Below are positions 43,236 through 52,365 of a DNA stretch of 64,000 nucleotides, piece by piece. The stretch is from JAPYTK01 sp964401935 (GTDB lineage: Bacteria; Myxococcota_A; Polyangia; Polyangiales; Polyangiaceae). Below the pieces are notes generated by a model. That model saw only the letters and a program-made list of their open reading frames with translations. It made no database searches and was not told the origin of the DNA. Position 1 is the first letter of the stretch. Each line of letters opens with the position of its first letter. The stretch spans positions 9,256-73,255 of the forward strand of contig CAYOAL010000036.1 of the NCBI GenBank assembly GCA_964401935.1, read 5' to 3'. The translations under genes and the position numbers were made by a program.

Positions 43236-45158
43236 TCAGTGGCGGCCGGGGAGGGCCTGGAACACGCGCTCTGCTGCGGTGAGCAGCTCGCCGCAGTGAG
43301 TGAGCGCGAGGGGGGAGAGCTCGTCGACGTCGGCGCTCACGTCGTAGCAGAGCCAGCCGTTGTCCCACTCGCGAGCGATGAGCTTGTGGGAGCCGCGCAT
43401 CACCCCCCAGTTCTCGAAGGCGCAGCCCCAAACCCCCGAGCAGTTGGTCATCGCGACCAGCGGCTCGCGTTCGAGAGGCCGGAGGAGCGAGCGGCCGACC
43501 ATGGGCTCGACGAAGGGGGCGAGCTCGGGCGCGTCCCACAGGCCCATCAGATCGAGCAGGGTGGGGGTGACGTCGGTGTGAAAGACGTAGGCGTCACGGT
43601 TGTTCGCCAGGTGGCGCTGCTCCTCGTTGGTGAGCTGCTCCCCCGGAGCGTCGAGCCAGGCTGGCACGTGGATCTCCACGTCGAAGAGGGAGCCCGTGTG
43701 GCCGAGCTGGCCGTGCTCGCGAAACTGCTCGCCGTGATCGGCGGTGTAGAAGATCACCGTGCGCTCCGAGAGGGGGAGGCTGCGCACGTGCTCGATGAGG
43801 CGCGCGATCGTCTCGTCCTGACGATGGACCGCGTTCTTGTAGAGGTTGCGATACGCCTCGTTGTCGCTCTGAGCCTTGCTCGGTGAGGCCGGCTGGAAGG
43901 GCGCGTTGGTCTCGTCGACGAGATAGGGCAGGTGCGTGTTCCCGTAGTGCGCTACCGCGAAGAAGGGCTCGCGGAGCTGGCCGAGCTCATGCTCGATGCG
44001 CGCGGTGAGCAAGCGGTCGTCGGCTCCGAGATCGATGTCGGCGAGTGGATCGAGGTGGGTGGCGCCGCACTGAAACCGCGTGGGTAGGTCTTGCACGAAC
44101 AACCGCGAGTTGGCGAACATCATGTGGTGGCTCGACCAGTAGGCGGTGTCGAGGCCGGCGGCGTGGGCGTAGTCGAACAGGAGCGGGGCGCCGTGGAGCG
44201 CCTCGCGCGACGCGGTGGGCTCGAGCCCCGACCACAACACCGCGAGCTGGATGGCGGTGGTAGAGGAGTTGGAGCGCATCTGGGACAAGCCCACGCGCTG
44301 GGGTGCGGCGCGGTTGGTGAACGGCATCACGGGGCAGCTCGACGCGGGGGAGGAACAGGCCACGTCGGCGCGGATGCTCTCGGACAGGATGAAGAGCACG
44401 TTGCGTGGGATGGGCGGCGCGGCGGTGAGCGACGGGAGCGACGGCGGGTTTCGGCGCATCGGGCGCAGGTCGCGTCGATCGTCGAGGCCGGTGAGCTGTT
44501 TGGCGAGGCCCCCTACGGCGTGGAAGTAGATCACGTCGGGCGTGGAGCCTTGCACCGCGCGGTAGCTGCACGGGATGAGCAGCGCGCCGACGAGGGCCAC
44601 CGGGGCGACACAGGCGAGGAGGTTGGCGGTGCGCTTGCGCGTGCGGATGAGGCGCCGGCCGAGCCAGACGAGGGCGGTGGCGAGGAACAGCGGCGGCGCC
44701 ACCGAGAGCAGGAAGTGCTTCCCGTCGGCCTCGAGCTGTCCGAGCACGCTGTCGCTCATGTCGGTGCCCCACAGCGTGGCGTCGAGGTTCAGGTAGGTGG
44801 AGTATTGCCGGTAGAAGTAGATCTGGGTGCCCAGGGAGACGGTGGCGAGGGCGACGAACGTGCCGGCCGCCACCCAGCGCAGCCGGCCTCGCCGGGCCGA
44901 CGCGCACGCGAGCAGCAGGCCCCACACGAGGGCGCTCTCGGCCACCGCGACGCCGTAGCTGCCGAAGTACTTGCCTGGGAGCTCGGCCAGACGCCCCCCG
45001 CGCAGGCTCACGTCGGCCGCCACCACCAAGAGCGCGGGCAGGAGCAGCACCGCCGCGCGGCGGAGCGTCGCGTAGCGCCCGAGCGCGCGCAGCGCACGGC
45101 CCGCTCTCGGGCGGCGATCGCTCGGCTCTTCGGTGTGCGATAGCTCGATGGTGGGCAC
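43236..45158 (-). CDS. Membrane sulfatase-fold transferase, paralogue B
   Basis: This is a paralogue of the gene at 39712: five N-terminal membrane segments, a link with GSTPDVIYFHAVGGLAKQL, and a periplasmic sulfatase-fold domain. Motifs are PRNVLFILSESIRADVAC, the nucleophile region SNSSTTAIQLAVLWSG, and YTADHGEQFREHGQLGHT. The late TNCSGVWGCAFENWG cysteines are shared with the paralogue. The GTG at 45158 has GAGG upstream; GTG at 45179 is an alternative. It is the first gene of the cassette and probably adds a phospho-head group or similar to an envelope lipid or glycan. Substrate unknown. Confidence 0.82.
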   Translation of the reverse strand: MPTIELSHTEEPSDRRPRAGRALRALGRYATLRRAAVLLLPALLVVAADVSLRGGRLAELPGKYFGSYGVAVAESALVWGLLLACASARRGRLRWVAAGTFVALATVSLGTQIYFYRQYSTYLNLDATLWGTDMSDSVLGQLEADGKHFLLSVAPPLFLATALVWLGRRLIRTRKRTANLLACVAPVALVGALLIPCSYRAVQGSTPDVIYFHAVGGLAKQLTGLDDRRDLRPMRRNPPSLPSLTAAPPIPRNVLFILSESIRADVACSSPASSCPVMPFTNRAAPQRVGLSQMRSNSSTTAIQLAVLWSGLEPTASREALHGAPLLFDYAHAAGLDTAYWSSHHMMFANSRLFVQDLPTRFQCGATHLDPLADIDLGADDRLLTARIEHELGQLREPFFAVAHYGNTHLPYLVDETNAPFQPASPSKAQSDNEAYRNLYKNAVHRQDETIARLIEHVRSLPLSERTVIFYTADHGEQFREHGQLGHTGSLFDVEIHVPAWLDAPGEQLTNEEQRHLANNRDAYVFHTDVTPTLLDLMGLWDAPELAPFVEPMVGRSLLRPLEREPLVAMTNCSGVWGCAFENWGVMRGSHKLIAREWDNGWLCYDVSADVDELSPLALTHCGELLTAAERVFQALPGRH

Positions 45159-45310
45159 GGTCGCCTCGACGGCCTTCACCTTAGCCCAAGGGCGCCATCC
45201 GAGCCCTCGGGAATCCTGCCTGCCCACGGGGAGCGCGCCGCCCACTCGTGGCGCCTGGTGAACAGCGGCCCGTCATGGGCGCTCCAGGTTGGGTTGCGAG
45301 ATTCGGGGGC

Positions 45311-45736
45311 TCAGGGGTCGGGGGGTGGGGGGGCTTTGCTCGGACCCACCTTCATGGGACCACGCTTGGCCAGGAACAGCTCGATGCGCTCGGCGCCGTC
45401 TCCTTCGATCTCCATGAAGCGGATGCCAATGCCTGCCGGCAGGCCTGCGGTCTCGTCTCGAGGGCGCAGCCAGCGCACCTCGCCGACCCCCCGAACCACG
45501 CCCAGGCCGTCGTCCAAGTGGATGGAAAGGTTGAACCGTGTACCCACTGGGTGAACGATGTGGGTGGCCACGAAGATGCCGCCCGCGGAGAGGTTGCTCG
45601 CGAAGCCCGCGTAGAAGTTGCTCTCGCTGTTCACGGTCACGGCGAGATCGACCTGAAAGCGCAGCTCCCCGCGGTCTTCGATGCTGCTCTCGCTGATTGT
45701 GAACTCGGGATTGGAGTCGCCCACGAGAGCTATCAT
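45311..45736 (-). CDS. PilZ domain protein (TIGR02266-like)
   Basis: After a short N-terminal stretch the PilZ fold appears: RGELRFQVDLAVTV (the Arg start of the PilZ RxxxR region reduced), FASNLSAGGIFVATH (corresponding to the D/NxSxGG motif), then GEVRWLR. The C-terminus is Pro-rich. Such Myxococcus paralogous domains often bind cyclic di-GMP or protein partners in motility. The RxxxR part is not clean, so cyclic-di-GMP binding is unsure. I chose the ATG at 45736. Confidence 0.8.
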   Translation of the reverse strand: MIALVGDSNPEFTISESSIEDRGELRFQVDLAVTVNSESNFYAGFASNLSAGGIFVATHIVHPVGTRFNLSIHLDDGLGVVRGVGEVRWLRPRDETAGLPAGIGIRFMEIEGDGAERIELFLAKRGPMKVGPSKAPPPPDP

Positions 45737-45830
45737 CGCACAGCCGATGCCAGCGACTCCAGCCAGTGATGATGCGCGCGCACCTCCCGGCACCGCCTCC
45801 CCCGCCGGTTCGAACGGAGACGCGCGGCGC

Positions 45831-46871
45831 TCAGCCGAGCGTAGGGGGCGGCGGCGGCATGCTGCGGCCGTGGCGCTTGCTCATCTCCCCCACCGGGGCG
45901 GTGGCGAAGGCTTCACGCGCGGTGCTGACGCGCCCGCGCTCGCCGGCGCGCCCGAGGGCCACCATGAGCTTGGTGAGGGCCGCCTCGTCGGTCATGTCGC
46001 CGGCGCCGATCGCGCCGGCGCCGAGCGCGGCGGTGCCGCCCGAATAGCGTGAGAGATCGACGTGGGCCCGGTAACACTGGCTCACGATCACCACGGGCAC
46101 GTCCATCCGCGTCGCCTTCTCGATCACGGGCACGATCGAGCGATCCATCGTGGGCACGTTGCCGGCCCCGAAGGTCTGCAACACGAGGCCTCGCACGCCG
46201 CTGTCGAGCGCGCCCCGCAGGAGGTTGGGCTCCAGGCCGGGGAACAAACGCACGGTCAACACGCTCGGCTCGAGGCGGTCGTCGAACGGGTCGGGGGTGC
46301 GTCGCTCGAGCACGTGATCGCCGATGTCGACGTCGATGCCGAGCTCGGCCAGCGGCGCGCACATCGGCGAGGCGAAGGCGTCGAGCCCCCACGCGTCGAC
46401 CTTGGTGGCGCGACACCCGCGCAAGAGCTGCGACGCAAAGGCGAGGCCCACCTCGGGGATGGGCTCGGTAGCGAGCTGGAACGCGTCGATCAGGTTCTGA
46501 CGCGCGTCGCTGCGGATGCGGTCGAGCGGTCGCTGCGAGCCGGTGAGGATCACGGGGCGATCGAGCTTGGGCAAGAGGAACGCGAGCGCGCTCGCGGTGT
46601 AGGCCATGGTGTCGGTGCCGTGGACCACCACCACGCCGTCGTAGTGGGGAAGCGCCGCGTGGACGGTGCGGGCGAGCTCGATCCAGCGCTCGGGCTGCAT
46701 CTCGCTCGAGTCGATCTGCCAGAGGATGCGGGTGTCGATGTCGGCGATCTTGGCGAGCACGGGGATCTCCGCGATGAGGTCGCGGGCGTAGTCGTCGATG
46801 ACGAGCGGCTCGTCCGCCTTCCCGCTGCGCATCATGAGCGTCCCCCCGGTGTGGATGAGGAGGATGCGCAT
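45831..46871 (-). CDS. ansA: Type I L-asparaginase
   Basis: The enzyme hydrolyses asparagine to aspartate and ammonia. The N-terminus MRILLIHTGGTLMM carries the first catalytic Thr, and VVVHGTDTMAYTASALAF carries the second Thr/Asp site. A CYRAHVDLSRYSGG segment lies late in the protein. At 346 residues with no signal peptide, it is the cytoplasmic type I form. The ATG at 46871 shares one base with the upstream TGA (TGATG), so it is translated together with the aminopeptidase lipoprotein. Confidence 0.9.
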   Translation of the reverse strand: MRILLIHTGGTLMMRSGKADEPLVIDDYARDLIAEIPVLAKIADIDTRILWQIDSSEMQPERWIELARTVHAALPHYDGVVVVHGTDTMAYTASALAFLLPKLDRPVILTGSQRPLDRIRSDARQNLIDAFQLATEPIPEVGLAFASQLLRGCRATKVDAWGLDAFASPMCAPLAELGIDVDIGDHVLERRTPDPFDDRLEPSVLTVRLFPGLEPNLLRGALDSGVRGLVLQTFGAGNVPTMDRSIVPVIEKATRMDVPVVIVSQCYRAHVDLSRYSGGTAALGAGAIGAGDMTDEAALTKLMVALGRAGERGRVSTAREAFATAPVGEMSKRHGRSMPPPPPTLG

Positions 46872-47944
46872 CAGGTGCCCCCGCTCGCGCGGCAGCCACC
46901 CCGCGTCAGCGGCTCGATCACCGGCTTCACGTCGCGCACCTGTGCCTTGGCGAAGGAGTCTCCGTCGATCGCCTTCACCGCCGCCCAGAAGCGGGGCCAG
47001 CTCTTGCCGCAAGCGTCGAAGAGGGCGGCGAAGGCGTCGTTGCCGCCGTGGTAGGTGCGCGCGTTGGCCAAGGTGGCGTTGTTGATCGGCCGCCAGAAGC
47101 TCGTCTCCGCGCGCAGGCGGCCGGTGATGCGCTGCTTCTCGGCCAGCTTGTCCTCATCGCTGAGCTTGGAGGCGTAGAGGGCCTCGAGCTGGTCGTGCAC
47201 GTCGGCGAAGCGTTGCTCGCGCTGCGCGCGATCGGTCTGGCTCTTGGCGTAGGCGAACAGCTCCCAGCGGTCGAGCGCGAGCCGATCGCGCAGGTACTCG
47301 TCGGTGAGGATGTCGGCCACCCAGTCGGCGAGGCTCTCGTTGAACGCCGACTGGCTGTTCACGTAGTGGGTGGCGTGCACCGACTCGTGGAGCACCACGT
47401 TGACCATCTCGCCCACCACCGTCGGCCGCGGTCGAAGCATCGTCGAGAGCACCGGGTCGTCGAACCAACCCAGCGTGGAGTAAGCGCGGGCGCCGCGCAG
47501 ATCCACGTCCCAACCCTCCGCCTCGAGCTCCGCGGCGAACTTCTCGGCGTCGCGCTCGGTGAACCAGCCGAGATAGGGCACGCTCCCCACGATCGGGAAC
47601 CACCAGGTGACCGACTCGAAGCGCAGCGGGTGCGAGGCGCTCACCACGTACACCACCACGGGCCGATCGAGCTTCACATACTCGCGATAGTTTCCGGTGG
47701 CGGCGATGCCCTTCTGCTCACCGAACGCCTTCACGTCGCCGATGAGGGCGAGCATCGAGCGGGTGTGATCGTCGAGGTGCTCGTCCTCGAGGAGCGCCTC
47801 GATGGCGCGCGTTCGAAACGAGATGTCGTCTTGACCGTAGGCGGCCTGGGCGAGGTATCCCACCTGGAGGCATCCGAGCGAGCCGAGCCCGGCCGCCGCG
47901 AGCAGCAGGACACCCAAAAGGCGCGTGAGCGCGAGGTGCATCAT
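46871..47944 (-). CDS. Aminopeptidase-like lipoprotein (DUF2265/COG4324)
   Basis: The start at 47944 (MMHLALT; the ATG three bases on is equivalent) gives a lipoprotein signal with lipobox LGSLGC. The mature protein fits the predicted-aminopeptidase family COG4324: an early YLAQAAYGQ, a zinc motif VLHESVHATHYV (HExxH), and a later FNESLADWVAD with Glu as third ligand. The family is secreted or outer-membrane bound. With the asparaginase coupled downstream, it suggests peptide breakdown followed by amino-acid use, fitting a predatory bacterium. A GTG-led form reaching to 48304 is rejected, since it would overlap the divergent repair gene. Confidence 0.85.
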   Translation of the reverse strand: MMHLALTRLLGVLLLAAAGLGSLGCLQVGYLAQAAYGQDDISFRTRAIEALLEDEHLDDHTRSMLALIGDVKAFGEQKGIAATGNYREYVKLDRPVVVYVVSASHPLRFESVTWWFPIVGSVPYLGWFTERDAEKFAAELEAEGWDVDLRGARAYSTLGWFDDPVLSTMLRPRPTVVGEMVNVVLHESVHATHYVNSQSAFNESLADWVADILTDEYLRDRLALDRWELFAYAKSQTDRAQREQRFADVHDQLEALYASKLSDEDKLAEKQRITGRLRAETSFWRPINNATLANARTYHGGNDAFAALFDACGKSWPRFWAAVKAIDGDSFAKAQVRDVKPVIEPLTRGGCRASGGT

Positions 47945-47993
47945 CGTCGAGGTCGCGATAGCCTTCGTCGCGATCATGGCCGGCGCAAGCGAT

Positions 47994-49133
47994 ATGGCTT
48001 TTGCCCTGTTCGATACGAAGCTCGGGCCTTGTGGCCTCGTCTGGAGCCAGCGTGGGCTCGTGAGGCTCGTGTTGCCGGAAGGCAGCCGAGCCGCCACCGA
48101 GGCGCGGGTGCGCGCCCAGGAGGGAGACATCCAAGAGCGTCCACCGCCGCCGTGGGTGCGGGCTGCGATGCGCGCGGTCGCCCGCGAGCTCGGTGGGGGG
48201 GCGAGCGCGCCCGTGGAGGCGCCGCTCGATCTCGCGCGAACCTCGTCGTTCGCACAGTCGGTGTACGACGCCCTCCGCGGGGTGCAGCGTGGAGCCACGA
48301 TCACCTACGGCGCGCTCGCCGAGGCCGCGGGAGCCAGCGGCGCGGCGCGGGCGGTGGGCCGCGCGATGGCCCACAACCCGCTGCCGATCATCATCCCGTG
48401 CCACCGGGTGGTGGGCGCGAACGGACGGCCGGGAGGTTTTAGCGCGAGAGGGGGCGTGGTCACGAAGGCGCGCCTCCTGGCGCTCGAGGGGGTGGCGCTC
48501 GCGCTGCCGGACGCGCTCCCCTACGATGCGGAGGCGGCGGTGCGGAGCCTGAGCCGTCAGGATCCCGTGCTGCGCGCGCTCATGCGTCGGGTGGGGCCGT
48601 TTCGCATGGAGCGGAGCCGCGCGCGCTCCACCTTCGCGTCGCTGGCCCGGGCGATCGTGTATCAGCAGCTGACCGGACGGGTCGCGGCGACGATCTTCGG
48701 GCGCGTGTGCGCGCTCTTTCCCGGGCGCCGCGAGCTGCGCGCCGAAGACGTGGCGGCGGCGAGCGAAGCGCGGCTGCGTTCTGCCGGTCTGTCGGGGGCG
48801 AAGGCCGCCGCGCTCTCCGATCTGGCGCAAAAGACGCTGGCGGGGAAGGTGCCGTCGCTGCGCAAGCTCGCCACGATGCCGGACGAGGCGATCGTCGAGA
48901 CGCTCACCGAGGTGCGGGGCGTGGGGCGCTGGACGGTCGAGATGCTGCTCCTGTTTCAGCTCGGACGGCCCGACGTGTTGCCGCTCGGCGACTACGCGAT
49001 CCGCAAGGCGTTCGCGCTCACCTACGGTCTTCGCGAGGTGCCCAAGCCGCAGCTGCTCGCGGAGCGTGGGGAGCGCTGGCGGCCCTACCGGAGCGTGGCC
49101 AGCTGGTATCTGTGGCGCGCGCTCGAGCTGTGA
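47994..49133 (+). CDS. MGMT-AlkA fusion: O6-alkylguanine transferase plus 3-methyladenine glycosylase
   Basis: Residues 1-165 are an O6-methylguanine-DNA methyltransferase: TITYGALAEAAG and the acceptor motif IPCHRVVG with Cys136. Residues 180-379 are a HhH-GPD base-excision glycosylase of the AlkA type: YQQLTGRVAATIF, the hairpin LTEVRGVGRWTVEMLL, and LGDYAIRKAF, where Asp333 should be catalytic. The fusion would repair O6-alkylguanine by direct transfer and N3/N7-alkylpurines by excision. No Ada-type zinc/AraC regulatory domain is present. Starts at 47976 and 47994 are both possible; I chose the latter because MAFALFDTKLGPCG fits the family start. It is divergent to the aminopeptidase gene, about 50 bases away. 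Confidence 0.9.
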   Translation: MAFALFDTKLGPCGLVWSQRGLVRLVLPEGSRAATEARVRAQEGDIQERPPPPWVRAAMRAVARELGGGASAPVEAPLDLARTSSFAQSVYDALRGVQRGATITYGALAEAAGASGAARAVGRAMAHNPLPIIIPCHRVVGANGRPGGFSARGGVVTKARLLALEGVALALPDALPYDAEAAVRSLSRQDPVLRALMRRVGPFRMERSRARSTFASLARAIVYQQLTGRVAATIFGRVCALFPGRRELRAEDVAAASEARLRSAGLSGAKAAALSDLAQKTLAGKVPSLRKLATMPDEAIVETLTEVRGVGRWTVEMLLLFQLGRPDVLPLGDYAIRKAFALTYGLREVPKPQLLAERGERWRPYRSVASWYLWRALEL

Positions 49134-49190
49134 GGCTCACGCGGTCGTGATGCTCCGAGCGGTCTCGACCCGCGCCGGCCGGAGGCACGG

Positions 49191-49541
49191 TCAGGTGGTG
49201 GTGGGCTCTTCGATGCGGGGGGTCTTCAGCACCAACCTCGCGCCCTCGAGCATGCCGCATTTGTAGAGGGTGTGAGCGAGCATCTGCGGCGCGTTGTGAA
49301 CCACCAGAGAGGCCTGCACCAAGAGCTCGCGCAGGGCGTTGACGGTCTCGGCGACCGCCGAGCCGTCGTCGAGCTCGAGCTCGCGGAAGTCGAGGGTGAT
49401 GGTGTCGCGTCCGGCAGAGAGCGTCTTGACGTCACGCGCGAGCACGATGGCGAAGGCGTTGGCCATGGTGGCGTCCACGCTCCCTCCCACCTGGATCTCG
49501 GTCTGCATCGTCGCCTGCCGGATCAAGAGGTGGCCCACCAT
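49191..49541 (-). CDS. STAS-like protein (anti-sigma-factor antagonist family)
   Basis: The 116 residues have the alternating beta/alpha pattern of STAS domains: DTITLDFRELELDDGSAVAE (strand and loop), then ALRELLVQASLVVHNAP and LYKCGMLEGARLVLKTP. The usual phosphorylated Ser in the DLSxxxxIDS motif is replaced by a DDGSAV segment, so phospho-switching is uncertain. An ATG at 49508 (MQTEIQVGG) with AGGCG before it may be the true start. Its 3' end faces the repair fusion across 57 bases. Confidence 0.6.
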   Translation of the reverse strand: MVGHLLIRQATMQTEIQVGGSVDATMANAFAIVLARDVKTLSAGRDTITLDFRELELDDGSAVAETVNALRELLVQASLVVHNAPQMLAHTLYKCGMLEGARLVLKTPRIEEPTTT

Positions 49542-49597
49542 CCTCGGGATTATTCACGGACGCCGGCAAACGGCCCAACAAGTGGCATGATCGGCGC

Positions 49598-50650
49598 GTG
49601 GAACCGCTCGTCATCGATGGCTCGCAGGGCGAGGGAGGAGGTCAGATCTTGCGGACATCGCTCGCGTTGTCGGCGCTCACGGGTCAGCCGATCCGGCTCG
49701 AGAACGTGCGCGCGAAGCGCTCGCGTCCGGGTCTGTTGCGACAACACCTCACCAGCGTGACGGCCATCGCGGAGATCTGCGGGGCGGAGGTGATCGGCGC
49801 GAAGGCTCACTCCAAGACGGTCACGTTCTCCCCAGGGAAGCCTCACGCCGGCAACTACAGCTTCAGCGTGGGCACGGCAGGGAGCGCGTGTCTCGTGCTT
49901 CAGACCATCCTCTACCCGCTCCTGTTCGCCGAGGGGCCGAGCACGGTGGTGCTCGAGGGGGGCACCCACAACACCATGGCGCCGCCGTTTCACTTCATCG
50001 AGTGCACCTTCGCGCCCCTCCTGCGGGCGATGGGGGCCGAGGTGTCGCTCCGCCTCGAGCGCCATGGTTTCTACCCGGCGGGAGGCGGACGCATCCTGGT
50101 GGCGGTGCGCCCCGTCGACAAGCTCCGCCCCCTCGAGCTCCTGGAGACGGGCGCGCTGCGGACGCGCCGGGCTCGCGCGATCGTCTCGCGCCTCTCGCCG
50201 CAGATCGCCGAGCGCGAGCTCGCCGTGTTGCGGGAGCGCCTCGGGCTCGACGACGACGACTGCGAGGTCGAGGTGGTGAGGGCGGCCGGTCCCGGCAACG
50301 TGGTGATGATGACGCTCGGGCGCCGCTCGGTGACCGAGACGTTCACCGCCTTCGGGGAGAAGGGGCTGCCCGCGGAGAGGGTGGCCGCTGCCCTCGCCGA
50401 CGAGGTCGAGACCTTCCTCGCCGCCGATGTCCCCGTGGGCGAGCACCTCGCCGATCAGCTCCTCCTCCCTCTCGCGCTGGCCGGTGGCGGCGCCTTCACC
50501 ACCACCCCGCTCTCGCTCCACAGCACCACCAACATCGACGTCATCGACTGCCTCCTCGGGGTTCGGCCCATCGTCGAGACCCGTCGCGACCAAGCCCGCG
50601 TCACCTTCACCGGGGGCGCGCCCGTCCGTCGGAGGAGCGTCAGCGGGTGA
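49598..50650 (+). CDS. rtcA: RNA 3'-terminal phosphate cyclase
   Basis: RtcA makes a 2',3'-cyclic phosphate at RNA ends using ATP through an enzyme-AMP intermediate. The family start IDGSQGEGGGQILRTSLALS is present, as are SRPGLLRQHLTSV, GAGTAGS-like VGTAGSACLVLQT, and the nucleotidylated His in VGEHLADQLLLPLAL. Length (350) is normal. The start is GTG at 49598. No rtcB or rtcR is next to it. Confidence 0.92.
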   Translation: MEPLVIDGSQGEGGGQILRTSLALSALTGQPIRLENVRAKRSRPGLLRQHLTSVTAIAEICGAEVIGAKAHSKTVTFSPGKPHAGNYSFSVGTAGSACLVLQTILYPLLFAEGPSTVVLEGGTHNTMAPPFHFIECTFAPLLRAMGAEVSLRLERHGFYPAGGGRILVAVRPVDKLRPLELLETGALRTRRARAIVSRLSPQIAERELAVLRERLGLDDDDCEVEVVRAAGPGNVVMMTLGRRSVTETFTAFGEKGLPAERVAAALADEVETFLAADVPVGEHLADQLLLPLALAGGGAFTTTPLSLHSTTNIDVIDCLLGVRPIVETRRDQARVTFTGGAPVRRRSVSG

Positions 50651-50743
50651 CGCGCCCCGAGCGCTCGCGAAGCGCGCCTGGGCGTTGGGGCCCAAGCGCA
50701 ACGCGCAGCGTGGGGGGAGGGTGCGGAGCACCTTCGAGGTATC

Positions 50744-52093
50744 TCAGAGCAGGCTCAGCACCCAGCCGAGGCCGATGTAGGCGCCGAGCGCGGAGCCAAT
50801 TTGGGCCGCGACGAAGACGAGGAGGATGCGTGAGAAGGGGTTCTTGCGCATGCCCGCGAAGGTGTTGACCTCGGTGCCGAGGCGCTCGGCGTCCTCGACG
50901 GTGGGCTTGCGCAAGAGGGCCTCCACCAAGCCCACCACCATCCCCGCGCCGATCGTCGGGTTGAGCGACGTGATGGGCGAAGCGACGAAGCCGGCGAGGA
51001 CGCTCAAGAGCTTGCCCCCGGCGATGGCGGTGAAGACGGCGCAGACCACGGCGTTGGGGAGAATCCACGCCGTGAGCATCTGCGTCAGGTCTTCGCCCTG
51101 GTGCTGTCGGTACCCGTGATAGAAGGCGCCGAGGATGATGAGGGGGATGATCCACTTGACGAGCCCCACCCAGGGCGACGGTGGCGGCACCTTGGTCAGC
51201 GCCTCCCGATCGACCTCGGTGCCGAGCTCGCGCACCATGCCCGCGACGTGACCGGCGCCGACCACCGCCACCACCACCTCGCCTGGGGCGTCGGTGATCG
51301 CGCTCATCAGGTAACGGTCGCGCTCGTCGATCAGCGGCACCTTCACCTCGGGCATGACGCGCGCGAACTCGCCCATCATGTCGGTGATGTGCTCGCGATC
51401 CTTGAGCGCCTCGATCTGCTCCTCGCCGATCTCCTCGGTGTCGAACACGCTCGCTCCGAGGGCCGCGATGAGCTTGAGCTTGTTGAAGAAGCCGAGGTTC
51501 GCCCACGTGCGGCGAAGGGTGGCCTGCACGTCTCGATCCGCGAGCACCACCTGCGCGCCGACGCGCTTGGCGGCCTCCACACCGGCGAGGAGCTCGGCGC
51601 CCGGCTTGACGCCGAGCTGCTCTCCGAGGCGGCGCTGGTAGGCCTGGAGCGCGAGGCTCGCCATCAGGAACAGCACCTTCTTCTGGCGAATCACCTGGAA
51701 GATGTCGAGCTTGCGCCAGCGGCTGTCGTCGGTGAGGGCCTCGTAGCGCATCGGATCGAGCTCGACGCACACGGTGTTGGGCCGAACCTCCTCGATGACC
51801 TCGCGCACCTCCTCCACGCTCTTCTTGGAGACGTGCGCGGTGCCGATGATGTGAAACCGTCGGCCCTCGTGCTCGAGCACCGTCACGTTCTTGCGGGGCG
51901 TGAACGGTCGCCGGCCAGCGCGAGCGCCCGACGCGTCGTCTCCGCCGTCCGCGTCGGCACCCTCGTCGGCCGGAGAGTCCGCGCCGGCGCTCTCGTCGGC
52001 CGCGGCCCCGTCGTCGGTCGCGGCCGGCGTGGCTGCTCCTTCACCTTCCGCCTCGGCAAGGCCTTCGGGCTCGTTGGATTCCTCCGTGGTCAT
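50744..52093 (-). CDS. TraB/GumN family membrane protein
   Basis: The ATG at 52093 opens with an acidic, low-complexity N-terminus of about 60 residues (Glu/Ala/Asp-rich). The TraB domain follows: FHIIGTAHVSKKSVEEVREV, VCVELDPMRYEAL, and VVVAVVGAGHVAGM. Four membrane segments end the protein (for example KWIIPLIILGAFYHGY). The family includes PrgY/TraB pheromone-shutdown and Tiki-like metal-dependent proteases, with GxAH as the active-site motif. Substrate unknown. It is divergent from the downstream kinase gene. Confidence 0.85.
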   Translation of the reverse strand: MTTEESNEPEGLAEAEGEGAATPAATDDGAAADESAGADSPADEGADADGGDDASGARAGRRPFTPRKNVTVLEHEGRRFHIIGTAHVSKKSVEEVREVIEEVRPNTVCVELDPMRYEALTDDSRWRKLDIFQVIRQKKVLFLMASLALQAYQRRLGEQLGVKPGAELLAGVEAAKRVGAQVVLADRDVQATLRRTWANLGFFNKLKLIAALGASVFDTEEIGEEQIEALKDREHITDMMGEFARVMPEVKVPLIDERDRYLMSAITDAPGEVVVAVVGAGHVAGMVRELGTEVDREALTKVPPPSPWVGLVKWIIPLIILGAFYHGYRQHQGEDLTQMLTAWILPNAVVCAVFTAIAGGKLLSVLAGFVASPITSLNPTIGAGMVVGLVEALLRKPTVEDAERLGTEVNTFAGMRKNPFSRILLVFVAAQIGSALGAYIGLGWVLSLL

Positions 52094-52365
52094 GCCGCTC
52101 TGTTCGTGTCGCTGCCTGCCAGTCTGCCGTCTGTCGGTTCGCCCGTCTGCCCCCCGGCTGCAGCCGCGCGGCCCAGCCGCCCGTCCGAGGCGCGGCGGAC
52201 GACCGGTTATGAACGGCTCGCCCGTTTCCGACAACGGAAATTTGGTGCTACGCTGAATATCCCTCGCAGCGCCTCCGGTGGCGCTTCTGGGCAGCCCAAG
52301 CTCATGGTGGGAGGGGTGTCTGCCCAGCTCGAACGGTCAGCTCGAACGGGGGTCTCCGCTTGGCG
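52094..52365. promoter_or_regulatory. Divergent intergenic region between TraB and kinase genes
   Basis: About 270 bases separate divergent starts. The TraB side has CT-rich microrepeats (GTCTGCC-like, near 52110-52150), and the kinase side an AGCTCGAACGG direct repeat (52325-52350). A relatively A/T-rich patch at about 52235-52262 is a likely promoter zone, but no hexamers can be named. Confidence 0.35.
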
